From an uncultured Microbacterium sp. (GTDB lineage Bacteria > Actinomycetota > Actinomycetes > Actinomycetales > Microbacteriaceae): a stretch of DNA of 64,000 nucleotides. The position numbers and the translations under genes were made by a program. Below, one piece after another: positions 46,354-54,888 of this stretch; position 1 is the stretch's first letter, and the number at the start of each line of letters is the position of its first letter. The notes below the pieces were generated by a model. That model had not been told where the DNA came from. It saw only the letters and a list, made by a program, of their open reading frames with translations, and ran no database searches. The stretch covers positions 62,001-126,000 of the forward strand of contig NZ_CAMFHZ010000004.1 of assembly GCF_945952435.1 (NCBI RefSeq), written 5' to 3'.

Positions 46354-47238
46354 TCACTCCTGCGGCACGCGCACGGTGATCTCCTGTGCGACGCTGGCGA
46401 CGAGGCGGCCTTCCCGGTCGTAGATGCGCCCGGTGGCGAGGCCGCGCCCTCCGCGCGCGTTCGGGGACTCCTGCACGTACAGCAGCCAGTCGTCCACACG
46501 GCCGGGACGGTGCCACCACATCGCGTGGTCGAGGCTCGCGACCTTCAAGCCCGGCGTCGCCCAGCTCAGGCCGTGCGCACGGAGGATCGACTCCTGAATC
46601 GACATGTCGCTGAGGTAGGCGAGTGCCGCCCGGTGCAGCGCGGGATCGTCGGGGAACGGTGCGCGCAGGCGCATCCACACGGCCTGTCGTGCGCGGCGCT
46701 CCGGATCGGCATGGAGGTACAGCGGCCCCTCCACATGGCGCATGTCGACAGGGCGCTCGGACAGCATCCGCACCGACAGCGGGGGGATGCCGTCGGAGAG
46801 CTCTTCGTCGGGTCTCAGCGTGTCGGGATCGGGGATCCCGTCCGGCAGGGGCTCGGCGTGCTCGATACCGGGGTTCTCGTCCTGAAACGACGCGATCATC
46901 GAGAAGATCGGAACGCCGTTCTGATAGGCCTGCGCGCGCCGCGTGGAGAAGGAGCGCCCGTCGTGGATCCGGTCGACGGCGAAGGTGACGCCCTGCGTGG
47001 CATCCCCCGCCCGCAGGAAGTAGCCGTGCATCGAATGCGGCACCCGCCCGGTCGGCATCGTCCGCTCCGCCGCGATGATGGACTGACCGAGCACCTGGCC
47101 GCCGTAGATACGGCCCGTGGGCATCGGGTGCGAGGAGCCGGTGAAGATGTCCTCCGTGGTCCGTGCCTCGGTGGATCCGAGATTCAGGATCCGGAGCAGC
47201 ATGTCGACCGAGCGTCGGGCGTCCTCATCCGATGACAT
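46354..47238 (-). CDS. tesB: Acyl-CoA thioesterase II
   Basis: A 294-residue double hot-dog protein of the TesB family that hydrolyses medium- and long-chain acyl-CoA. Features are GRIYGGQVLGQSIIAAERT and VPHSMHGYFLRAGDA near the N-terminus, GRSFSTRRAQAYQNG, and in the second half VASLDHAMWWHRPGRVDDW with the catalytic-region aspartate. A GAGAGGA site precedes the ATG by 4 bases. It converges with the smaller thioesterase gene across an 85-base gap. Confidence 0.94.
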   Translation of the reverse strand: MSSDEDARRSVDMLLRILNLGSTEARTTEDIFTGSSHPMPTGRIYGGQVLGQSIIAAERTMPTGRVPHSMHGYFLRAGDATQGVTFAVDRIHDGRSFSTRRAQAYQNGVPIFSMIASFQDENPGIEHAEPLPDGIPDPDTLRPDEELSDGIPPLSVRMLSERPVDMRHVEGPLYLHADPERRARQAVWMRLRAPFPDDPALHRAALAYLSDMSIQESILRAHGLSWATPGLKVASLDHAMWWHRPGRVDDWLLYVQESPNARGGRGLATGRIYDREGRLVASVAQEITVRVPQE

Positions 47239-47287
47239 GGGGTCCTCTCCGCCGTGGTCGCGGCCGGGAGGGTCGCGCGCCGATTGC

Positions 47288-47293
47288 TAGTTT
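47288..47293 (+). promoter_or_regulatory. -10 element (TAGTTT) of unknown gene at 47301
   Basis: TAGTTT is followed by 7 bases and the GTG at 47301. Confidence 0.5.
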
Positions 47294-47300
47294 AGAGGGC

Positions 47301-47957
47301 GTGCCCACGCCGCTGATCCTCGCCGATGCCGACACCGCCCACGACGCTCTGACGTTCGTGTCCCGTGCCGCGCGCGCCGGAGACGAGGGCGTGCGTCTGC
47401 AGGCGCACGACGGAGTCCTGGCGATGACCGCGGCCGCGCTCGCGCCGCAGGGACTGTTCGATCAGACGCCGACGATCCTCGCGATGCGGATCGTGCACGC
47501 GGATCCCGAGCTGCGCTGCGACATCGTGATCGGCGAACTGGGCGCCACCGACGATCCTCGCGCTCTGGCGCTGCCCGACACGGGGCGCAGTCCCGCCTGG
47601 GCAGGGGTCGCTCCTCCCCGCGGCGGCTGGGAGCGCGTCGGCGAGCTCGGCGCCGACATCGTCGCGCAGCGGGCCCAATGGGGCATCTCGGCCGTCGCGC
47701 ACGGCTCCCCGGACGGATCCGGCGAGGAGGCGGTGCGTGCGCTGCGTGCGGCGATCTGGGGCGAACCCGACGCGGATCTCCTCGGCCTGCCTCGGGGTGT
47801 CGCGTTCGCCGCGCACGCCTTCGGCTTCATCTCCGGTGCCGAGCGGGTGCCGGTCACCGCCTCGGGACGCTGGACGCGGCTCGCCTTCGCGCGGGGCCAT
47901 GTGCTGAGCCGCGGACCCGCCGCGACCGGCCTCACGCCCGTTCGCGTGACGGGCTGA
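47301..47957 (+). CDS. Protein of unknown function
   Basis: A 218-residue soluble protein that I do not recognise. Codon use is like its neighbours. It has alternating hydrophobic strands and helices (LILADADTAHDALTFVSRAA; TILAMRIVHADPELRCDIVI) and a GAAFAAHAFGFISG-like stretch near the C-terminus. There is no signal peptide, membrane span or known active-site motif. The GTG start follows TAGTTT by 7 bases. Its last 26 bases overlap the convergent regulator gene. Confidence 0.75.
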   Translation: MPTPLILADADTAHDALTFVSRAARAGDEGVRLQAHDGVLAMTAAALAPQGLFDQTPTILAMRIVHADPELRCDIVIGELGATDDPRALALPDTGRSPAWAGVAPPRGGWERVGELGADIVAQRAQWGISAVAHGSPDGSGEEAVRALRAAIWGEPDADLLGLPRGVAFAAHAFGFISGAERVPVTASGRWTRLAFARGHVLSRGPAATGLTPVRVTG

Positions 47958-48219
47958 CGTCCTCGACGCGTCGAGCGGACGTCGGCTCGTTGCGCCAGAC
48001 CGGCGCGACGAGCTCGTCGAGTCCGATGCCGAAGGTGGCGGAGAGTTTCAGCCAGGTCCGCAGATCGCCGTAGTGCCTGCCCTGGGACAGGTTGATGAGC
48101 GTCTGCCGACTCACCCCTGACCGCTCTGCGAGCTGGTCGAACGTGAGACTGGCGGCGTGCCTCGCCTGGTTGAACGCCACCCGCAGCTGTTCGAGGTCGG
48201 GTTCGGGCGGGAGGGACAC
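47932..48219 (-). CDS. Small XRE-family helix-turn-helix regulator
   Basis: A 95-residue DNA-binding protein. The helix-turn-helix is in LTFDQLAERSGVSRQTLINL (about residues 21-40), followed by SQGRHYGDLRTWLKLSATFGIGLDELV, the full five-helix XRE fold. The C-terminal 20 residues are polar. I choose the GTG at 48219; the frame stays open upstream, but that part is not protein-like. A perfect 17-bp palindrome 45 bases upstream, over a TACAGT -10 hexamer, looks like its own operator. The 3' end overlaps the unknown gene by 26 bases. Confidence 0.85.
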   Translation of the reverse strand: MSLPPEPDLEQLRVAFNQARHAASLTFDQLAERSGVSRQTLINLSQGRHYGDLRTWLKLSATFGIGLDELVAPVWRNEPTSARRVEDVSPSRERA

Positions 48220-48574
48220 CCCTCCAGTGCAGCGGGAGGAGCAAGGATGAACAGCCGAGGAAACTGTACTTTCAGTACAGCTCTCTGTATCGGGATCGGG
48301 CGCCGCACGTGCCGTCGCCGTCGTTCGGCCTGTCATCGCGAGGTGTGGGTCGAAGCCGGACCCGCGGGCTCGGAGAGGAGCGGGGCGATGAGGTCAGGAG
48401 GGCGGATGATCCACTCGTGTTCGACGGCGGGACGCGGACGTCCGGGCAGGAGGATGGCGAGTTCTTCGACGCGACGAGCCGGAGATCGGTGATCGGCGGA
48501 GCGCGTGCTCAACCAGTATATTGGTATGCCGCCGGATCGGCCCCAGAATCAGGAGCCTCGCGGGAAGCGCCCGG
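48220..48574. other. Intergenic region upstream of the XRE gene
   Basis: A 355-base gap, rich in control signals for this window. Besides the 17-bp palindrome it holds a locally AT-rich near-palindrome ACCAGTATATTGGT at 48513-48526. A 59-codon open frame (48512 to 48333, minus strand, TTG start only) has high-GC third positions; I cannot show that it is translated. Confidence 0.5.
48264..48280. promoter_or_regulatory. Palindromic operator overlapping the XRE gene promoter
   Basis: CTGTACT-TTC-AGTACAG is a perfect inverted repeat with 7-bp arms. On the minus strand its arm contains TACAGT, a likely -10 element (48263-48268) for the XRE gene, so a bound dimer would block transcription. Confidence 0.6.
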
Positions 48575-50239
48575 TCAGATCGCGTGCGCGGCTGCCCTGC
48601 CGGCCGTGCGACCGGAGAAGAGGCACCCGCCGAGGAAGGTCCCCTCCAGCGCGCGGTAGCCGTGCATGCCGCCGCCGCCGAAGCCGCTCGCCTCGCCGGC
48701 CGCGTACAGTCCGGGGATCGGCGTGCCGTCCGCGTCGAGCGCGCGGGCTTCGAGGTCCGTCTCGATCCCGCCCAGAGACTTTCGGGTGATGACCCGCAGG
48801 CGCACCGCGATGAGCGGTCCTACGGCGGGATCCTGCAGGCGGTGCGGCGCGGCCGTGCGGATGAGCCGGTCGCCGCGGTAGGCGCGCGCCGAACGCAGCA
48901 TCGCGATCTGCGCATCCTTCGTGAAGTCGTTGACGACCTCGCGGTCTCGGGCGACGACCTCGCCCCGCACGCGATCGGGATCCAGGGCGTCCCCTCCCGG
49001 CAGCTTCTGCATGCGCGCGATCAGGCGGGCGAGATCGTCGTCGACGACGAAGTCCTCCCCGTGGTCGAGGAACGCCTGCACCGGATCGGTGGGCCCCTTG
49101 GCGAGGCGCGAGCGCAGCAGCAGCGGGACGTCCTTACCGGTGAGATCGGGGTTCTGCTCGCTGCCGGAGAGCGCGAACTCCTTCTCGACGATCTGGCGCG
49201 TCGTCACGAACCAGGAGTGGTCGTAGCCGGTGCCGCGCAGGTGCGCGAGGGTGCCGAGCGTGTCGAAGCCCGGGTACAGCGGCACGGGCAGGCGCTGCCC
49301 GGTGGCGTCGAGCCAGAGGGAGGAGGGGCCGGGCAGGATCCGGATCCCGTGCCCCGGCCAGACGGGCGCCCAGTTGCGGATCCCCTCGACGTAGTGCCAC
49401 ATCCGGTCACCGTTCACGAGATGTGCGCCGGCATCGGACGAGACCGACTGCATCGAGCCGTCGACGTAGGCGGGGACCCCGGTGAGCATGTCGTGCGGAG
49501 GGGTTCCGAGCCTCTTCGGCCAGGCGGCGCGGACGAGGTCGTGGTTTCCGCCGATTCCGCCCGAGGTCACGATGGTCGCGCCGGCCGTGACCTCGAAGGA
49601 TCCGACCGGGTCGCGATCCGTCCGTTCCCCGCGGGCTGCGGGGGAGGAGGCCAGGATCTCGCCCGCCGCGCCGACGACCGCGCCGTCCTGCATACGCAGC
49701 ACGCTCACCCGATGACGGGGAAGGACGGTGAGCCGGCCGGATCTCTCCGCGCTCTCGACGGCCGCTTGGAAGGGCGCCACGATGCCCGGCCCCGTGCCCC
49801 ACGTGATGTGGAACCGCGGGACCGAGTTGCCGGGGCCGAGGGCGCCGTACCCGCCCCGTTCGGCCCACCCCACGACGGGGAAGAACCCGACGCCGCGTTC
49901 GCGGAGCCAGGCGCGCTTCTCGCCGGCCGCGAACTGCAGGTACGCCTCGGACCAGCGGCGCGGCCATGCGTCCTCCGGACGGTCGAAGCCCGCGGTGCCC
50001 AGCCAGTCCTGCCGGGCGAGCTCGTAGGAGTCGGCGATCCCCATCCTGCGCTGCTCCGGGGAGTCGACCAGGAAGAGGCCGCCGAAGGACCACCAGGCCT
50101 GACCGCCGAGGTTCGTGCGTGGCTCCTGGTCGACGATCACGACCCGTCGTCCCGCGGCGACCGCCTCCGCGGCGGCGACGAGGCCCGACAGGCCCCACCC
50201 GATCACGAGCACGTCCGTGCGGTGCGTGGTCGTCGTCAT
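48575..50239 (-). CDS. FAD-binding dehydrogenase, KstD/fumarate-reductase-like
   Basis: A 554-residue flavoprotein. The FAD dinucleotide-binding motif VLVIGWGLSGLVAAAEAVAAG is at the N-terminus and the C-terminal FAD segment is GLYAAGEASGFGGGGMHGY near residue 515. NLGGQAWWSFGGLF and LGGIETDLEARALD match the group annotated as FAD-binding dehydrogenase in actinobacteria, related to Rv0785 of M. tuberculosis and to 3-ketosteroid dehydrogenases. The substrate is unknown. A strong GAAGGAG site lies 5 bases before the ATG. It is 31 bases after glbO on the same strand, suggesting an operon. Confidence 0.9.
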   Translation of the reverse strand: MTTTTHRTDVLVIGWGLSGLVAAAEAVAAGRRVVIVDQEPRTNLGGQAWWSFGGLFLVDSPEQRRMGIADSYELARQDWLGTAGFDRPEDAWPRRWSEAYLQFAAGEKRAWLRERGVGFFPVVGWAERGGYGALGPGNSVPRFHITWGTGPGIVAPFQAAVESAERSGRLTVLPRHRVSVLRMQDGAVVGAAGEILASSPAARGERTDRDPVGSFEVTAGATIVTSGGIGGNHDLVRAAWPKRLGTPPHDMLTGVPAYVDGSMQSVSSDAGAHLVNGDRMWHYVEGIRNWAPVWPGHGIRILPGPSSLWLDATGQRLPVPLYPGFDTLGTLAHLRGTGYDHSWFVTTRQIVEKEFALSGSEQNPDLTGKDVPLLLRSRLAKGPTDPVQAFLDHGEDFVVDDDLARLIARMQKLPGGDALDPDRVRGEVVARDREVVNDFTKDAQIAMLRSARAYRGDRLIRTAAPHRLQDPAVGPLIAVRLRVITRKSLGGIETDLEARALDADGTPIPGLYAAGEASGFGGGGMHGYRALEGTFLGGCLFSGRTAGRAAAHAI

Positions 50240-50270
50240 GAGAACTCCTTCGGTCTCGAGGGGACGGAGA

Positions 50271-50696
50271 TCAGAGCGCGGGCCGCCCTGCGGCGTCCGG
50301 ACCGATGCCGCGCGGCTCGAACGTGTTCACCATGGCATGCGCGGCTCGCTCCAGGTAGTCCCACAGCGTCGCCTCGTGCAGCGGCGACAGACCGGCCTCG
50401 TCCACGGCGACGCGCATGCACCGCAGCCACCGGTCGCGGGCATCGGGATCGACGTGGAACGGCATGTGCCGCATCCGCAGCCGAGGGTGCCCCCGCTGCT
50501 CGCCGTAGGTCGTGGGCCCGCCCCAGTACTGCTCGAGGAACAGGCGCAGCCGCTCGGCGGCCGGCCCCAGATCCTCCTCGGGATACATCGGCTTGAGCAC
50601 CGGATCCTGTGCGACCTCGCGATAGAACGCGACGACCAGGCGCTGGAAGGTGTCGTGACCACCGACCTGGTCGTAGAACGACGAGGCGTCGCTCAT
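50271..50696 (-). CDS. glbO: Group II truncated haemoglobin
   Basis: A 141-residue haem protein of the TrHbII (GlbO) group that binds oxygen and can take part in NO or peroxide chemistry. The B-helix tyrosine is in [13 protein letters not shown]. The E/F region has [22 protein letters not shown] with the proximal histidine in MRHMPFHVD. The G-helix tryptophan characteristic of the group is in RDRWLRCM. The ATG at 50696 overlaps the MscS stop (ATGA), so a longer in-frame extension is rejected. Confidence 0.95.
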   Translation of the reverse strand: MSDASSFYDQVGGHDTFQRLVVAFYREVAQDPVLKPMYPEEDLGPAAERLRLFLEQYWGGPTTYGEQRGHPRLRMRHMPFHVDPDARDRWLRCMRVAVDEAGLSPLHEATLWDYLERAAHAMVNTFEPRGIGPDAAGRPAL

Positions 50697-51991
50697 GACG
50701 GATCCTTCCCCGACGCGTCCTCGCCCGACGGGTCTTTCTTCGACGGGTCCTTCTTCGACGAGTTCTTGTCCGACGCGTCCTTCGACGGGGGCGCCTCCGA
50801 GGCGCCGGAAGGATCCGCTGCGCGCTGTGCGCCGTTCGTCGTGGCGGCGCCGATCACCGGAATCGTGCCGGGGCTCTTGGCCGGACGAGCGGGCTTGGGC
50901 GGCTTCGGGGGAGCGGCGGGCTGCGGCGTCGTGACCGCCGGGGTCTTCTCGCCGCCGTTCTTCTTGCGACGCCAGAACCCGCGTTCCGGCACCCCGGCGA
51001 CGGGGTTCGGGCGGGTCTTCGGCGGATTCGCGCCGCGCACCCGCCGAGCGCCCTCGGGGCCGGAGAGCGTCACGGACTCCATGTGCGGAACGTCCAGGCC
51101 GAGACCGAGCACCGTGGAACGCAGGCGAGCGCGCAGCTCCTGCGCGACGTCGTCCATCGTGTTGGCGCGCGTCTTGATGACGATCCGCACGACCAGTGCC
51201 TCTCCCGATACCGACTCCAGGCCCCAGAGCTCGGGCTTCTCGATGATCCGCGTCCGCCACTTCGGATCCTTGGCGAGGGCCTGTGCGGTCGCGAGGACGG
51301 CCTCCTCGACGGCCGGCAGATCGGCGTCCGCGGGAACGCCGAGGTCGACGATCGCGCGCGCCCATCCCTGGGACATGTTGCCGAGATGGGTGACCTCGCC
51401 GTTGCGCACGTACCAGAGGGTCCCGTTGACGTCGCGCACCTGCGTGACCCGGACGCTGACGTACTCGACGACGCCCGTGGCGCCGCCGGAGGACAGGCGC
51501 AGCTCGACGACGTCGCCGATGCCGATCTGATCCTCGGCGACGAGGAAGATCCCGTTGAGCACGTCTTTCACGATGTTCTGGGCACCGAAGCCGAGGCCGG
51601 CGCCGACCGCGGCCGTGAGCAGGGTCAGGGAGCCGAGCAGGGACGAGTCGAACGTGTTGACGACGAGGATGAGCGCGATCACGACCAGCGCGACGTTGAC
51701 GATGTTCTGCAGGATCGAGCCGAGCGTGCGCGTGCGCTGCACGAGGCGCATGTCAGCCAGCGGGGAGCGTTCGAGCGCCTGGGTGTCGTCGACATTGGCC
51801 TTGGACTTGGCGCCCTCCACGATGCGGCGCACGACCCTGCGGATGACGAAGCGCAGCGCGTATGCGATGAGCCCGCAGACCACCACGATCACGACCGACC
51901 AGAAGACGTTCATCCCCGCTTCTCCGAGGACGATGACGAGTTTCGACCACCAGTCCGTGGCGGGCTTGTCGGCGAGAGGCACGATGTTCAT
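50693..51991 (-). CDS. MscS-family mechanosensitive channel
   Basis: A 432-residue membrane channel that opens under membrane tension during osmotic downshock. N-terminal spans at about residues 25-50 and 90-115 are followed by the pore helix [23 protein letters not shown]. The beta domain has [20 protein letters not shown] and a soluble C-terminal domain follows. The last 110 residues are low-complexity, rich in Pro, Ala and then Lys/Asp/Ser ([19 protein letters not shown]), probably disordered. A TAGGAT element lies 8 bases before the ATG. glbO is translationally coupled behind it. Confidence 0.93.
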   Translation of the reverse strand: MNIVPLADKPATDWWSKLVIVLGEAGMNVFWSVVIVVVCGLIAYALRFVIRRVVRRIVEGAKSKANVDDTQALERSPLADMRLVQRTRTLGSILQNIVNVALVVIALILVVNTFDSSLLGSLTLLTAAVGAGLGFGAQNIVKDVLNGIFLVAEDQIGIGDVVELRLSSGGATGVVEYVSVRVTQVRDVNGTLWYVRNGEVTHLGNMSQGWARAIVDLGVPADADLPAVEEAVLATAQALAKDPKWRTRIIEKPELWGLESVSGEALVVRIVIKTRANTMDDVAQELRARLRSTVLGLGLDVPHMESVTLSGPEGARRVRGANPPKTRPNPVAGVPERGFWRRKKNGGEKTPAVTTPQPAAPPKPPKPARPAKSPGTIPVIGAATTNGAQRAADPSGASEAPPSKDASDKNSSKKDPSKKDPSGEDASGKDPS

Positions 51992-52074
51992 CGCATCCGA
52001 TCCTAGTTCCGCGGGCCTTGGCGGTTCCTGATCCGCGGGCCAGGGCGGTGTCGCCGCGATGGCCCGCGGACGAC

Positions 52075-52113
52075 GAAGGGCGCCGGGCGGATCGATCCGC
52101 CACGGCGCCCTTC
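52075..52113 (-). terminator. Long hairpin after pepN2
   Basis: An outer 11-bp stem GAAGGGCGCCG with its complement encloses a second palindrome GCGGATCGATCCGC. It starts 13 bases after the pepN2 stop. There is no clear T run, so it may act as an mRNA-stabilising end or a bidirectional terminator. Confidence 0.6.
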
Positions 52114-52126
52114 GGACCGCTCTCGG

Positions 52127-54727
52127 TCAGGCGTTCTGATCCTCGGCGTCGTCCGCGTCGCGCGCCTGCGCCGCGAGCGCCCGTTCGACGTCGGCGAGGT
52201 TCTCGAACACGAGGCGGCGCAGCGCGGGCGCCGCCTCCTGGTTCGCGGAGAGCCAGGCCCGCGTCGCGTCGCGCAGAGCCGTGTCGGCGAGCGCCTTCGG
52301 ATAGAGCCCGACGATGAGGTAGTTCGCGACCTGGAAGGTGCGACCCTCCCAGATCGAGAGCAGGCGGTCGAAGTACAGGGGCACGAACGGCTCGAGCAGC
52401 GCGGCCCCGGCGGGGTGCGTGAAGCCGAGCGCCGCAGAGCGCACGATCGTGTTCGACAGGTCGTCGTTGTCGACCAGCGCGGCCCAGGCCGCCCGCTTGT
52501 CCTCGGGGGTGGGCAGCGCTGCGCGGGCCTGTGCCGCGAACTCCGCGCCCTTGGAGGTGTTGTCCTGGGCGAGGGCCGCGTCGATCGCCGCGCCGTCCAC
52601 GGCGCCGACGGTGGCGAGGCCGACGAGCAGCTGCCAGGACAGATCCGTGTCGACCGTCAGACCGTCGAGCACGAGATCGCCGTCGCGGAGACGGCGCACG
52701 ACGCCGGCCTGCTCGGCCGAGGTCAGCGCGTTCGCGAAGGCCGTGACGAACTGCAGCTGGTTGTCCGAGCCGGGTTCGGCCTGCTGGGCGAGCGCCCACA
52801 GCCCGTCGGCGACGCGCGCGCGGGCGGCGGCGCGGTGCTCCGGCGTGACATACAGGGCGGCCGCGGTCTGCAGCTGGGCGAGCGTCGTGCGCACGGTCGT
52901 CGACTCGGTCTCGCGCCCGATGTTGCCCAGCACGAGGTCGATGTAGTCGCTCGCGGAGCTCTCCGCGTCGCGCGTCTGGTCCCAGGCCGCGCCCCAGACG
53001 AGCGAACGCGCGAGCGGGTCGCTGATGTCGGCCAGGTGTGCGACCGCGGTCGCGAGCGAGCGGTCGTCGAGGCGGATCTTGGCGTAGGCCAGGTCCTGAT
53101 CGTTCAGCAGCACCAGGTCGGGACGGCGCAGCCCCTGCAGCTCCGGCACTTCGGTGCGATCGCCGTCCACATCCACCTCGACGCTGTGCGTGCGCACGAG
53201 CGCGCCCGACGCGTCGAGGTCGTAGAAGCCGATCCCCAGGCGGTGCGGACGGATCGTCGGGTAGTCGGCGGGAGCGGTCTGCGTGACCGCGAAACGCGAG
53301 ATCGTGCCGTTCGCCGCTTCCGCGATGACGGGCGCGAGCGTGTTGACGCCGGCGGTCTCGAGCCACTTCTTGGACCAGCTGGTGAGCTCGCGTCCGCTCG
53401 TGCGCTCCAGCTCGACGAGCAGGTCGCTGAGCTCGGTGTTCTGCCACGAGTGTTTCTTGAAGTACTCGGAGACACCGGCGAAGAAGGCCTCGATGCCCAC
53501 CCATGCGGCGAGCTGCTTGAGGACCGAGCCGCCCTTCGCGTAGGTGATGCCGTCGAAGTTGACCTGCACGTCGTCGAGATCGTTGATCTCCGCGACGACG
53601 GGATGCGTGGAGGGAAGCTGGTCCTGACGGTAGGCCCAGGTCTTCTCCATCGCGTTGAAGGTCGTCCAGGCCTCGGTCCACTCGGTGGCCTCGGCCGTCG
53701 CGATGGTCGACGCCCATTCCGCGAACGACTCGTTCAGCCAGAGGTCGTTCCACCACTTCATGGTGACGAGGTCGCCGAACCACATGTGCGCGAGCTCGTG
53801 CAGGATCGTCACGACGCGACGCTCCTTGACCGCGTCGGTCACCTTGCTGCGGAACACGTACGTCTCGGTGAACGTCACCGCGCCCGCGTTCTCCATCGCG
53901 CCCGCGTTGAACTCCGGGACGAAGAGCTGGTCGTACTTCGCGAACGGGTAGGGGACGCCGAACTTCTCCTCGTAGTAGGCGAAGCCCTCGCGGGTCTTGT
54001 CGAAGATGTAGTCGGCGTCGAGGTACTCCCACAGGCTCCTGCGGCCGTAGACGCCGAGCGGGATCACGCGACCTGAGGCGCTGGTGAGCTCGGAGAACGT
54101 CTGCTCGTACGGGCCGGCGATGATCGCCGTGATGTACGAGGAGATGCGCGGCGTCGGCTCGAAGCCCCAGGTCGCCACCGCGCCCGACTCCTGCGATGCG
54201 GATCCGTTCGAGGTGTCGTGGTGGATCGGCTCGGGCGTGGGGGAATTCGAGACGATCTTCCACGCCGCGGGTGCGGTGATGGTGAACTGGAACGTCGCCT
54301 TGAGATCGGGCTGCTCGAAGACGGCGAACACGCGACGGGAGTCGGGCACCTCGAACTGGGAGTAGAGGTAGACCTCCCCGTCGACCGGGTCGACGAAGCG
54401 GTGCAGGCCCTCGCCGGTGTTCGTGTACTCGCAGTCGGCGTCGACGACGAGCACGTTCTGCTCGGCCAGCCCGTCCAGCTGGATCCGCGCGTCCGCGAAC
54501 GCGGTGGTCGGATCGATCGGCTCGCCGTTCAGCGTGATCTCGCGGACCTCCCGCGCGATGAGATCGATGAACGTCGAGGAGCCGGGGGTGGCGCCGAAGC
54601 GCACGACGCTGCGCGATCCGAACACCTCCGGGCCCTTGGTCAGATCGAGCGCGATCTCATAGGACTCGGTGTCGACGATCGCACGGCGCTCCTGCGCCTC
54701 GATGCGGGTGAGGTTCTCTCCAGGCAC
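52127..54727 (-). CDS. pepN: Aminopeptidase N (M1 family), second copy
   Basis: An 866-residue cytosolic zinc aminopeptidase. GAMEN is in FNAGAMENAGAVTF, the zinc site in TILHELAHMWFGDLVTMKWW, and the third ligand in LNESFAEWAST. The ERAP1-like C-terminal domain is complete. It is clearly homologous to the 829-residue copy at 7972-10461 over the whole length but differs in many loops, so the duplication is old and the specificities may differ. The GTG at 54727 follows GAGACT by 6 bases. Confidence 0.95.
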   Translation of the reverse strand: MPGENLTRIEAQERRAIVDTESYEIALDLTKGPEVFGSRSVVRFGATPGSSTFIDLIAREVREITLNGEPIDPTTAFADARIQLDGLAEQNVLVVDADCEYTNTGEGLHRFVDPVDGEVYLYSQFEVPDSRRVFAVFEQPDLKATFQFTITAPAAWKIVSNSPTPEPIHHDTSNGSASQESGAVATWGFEPTPRISSYITAIIAGPYEQTFSELTSASGRVIPLGVYGRRSLWEYLDADYIFDKTREGFAYYEEKFGVPYPFAKYDQLFVPEFNAGAMENAGAVTFTETYVFRSKVTDAVKERRVVTILHELAHMWFGDLVTMKWWNDLWLNESFAEWASTIATAEATEWTEAWTTFNAMEKTWAYRQDQLPSTHPVVAEINDLDDVQVNFDGITYAKGGSVLKQLAAWVGIEAFFAGVSEYFKKHSWQNTELSDLLVELERTSGRELTSWSKKWLETAGVNTLAPVIAEAANGTISRFAVTQTAPADYPTIRPHRLGIGFYDLDASGALVRTHSVEVDVDGDRTEVPELQGLRRPDLVLLNDQDLAYAKIRLDDRSLATAVAHLADISDPLARSLVWGAAWDQTRDAESSASDYIDLVLGNIGRETESTTVRTTLAQLQTAAALYVTPEHRAAARARVADGLWALAQQAEPGSDNQLQFVTAFANALTSAEQAGVVRRLRDGDLVLDGLTVDTDLSWQLLVGLATVGAVDGAAIDAALAQDNTSKGAEFAAQARAALPTPEDKRAAWAALVDNDDLSNTIVRSAALGFTHPAGAALLEPFVPLYFDRLLSIWEGRTFQVANYLIVGLYPKALADTALRDATRAWLSANQEAAPALRRLVFENLADVERALAAQARDADDAEDQNA

Positions 54728-54733
54728 TGCTTC

Positions 54734-54739
54734 AGTCTC
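54734..54739 (-). promoter_or_regulatory. -10 element (GAGACT) of leaderless pepN2 transcript
   Basis: GAGACT is followed by 6 bases and the GTG at 54727 on the minus strand. Confidence 0.45.
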
Positions 54740-54876
54740 CCAGGGGTGAGGGGTTCGGCCGCAAGATCTGCGCTGCTGGCGCCGGCGGCAACCCGTTCAG
54801 CCTACGCCAGGGCGCGTGCAGGCAGGATCCGTGCGCGCGAGCGCGGCGTTCGGCGCGGGCAAAGGTGGATCTGGGA

Positions 54877-54882
54877 GAGGAT
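54877..54882 (+). promoter_or_regulatory. -10 element (GAGGAT) of leaderless hemH transcript
   Basis: GAGGAT is followed by 6 bases and the GTG at 54889. Confidence 0.45.
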
Positions 54883-54888
54883 GGACGG

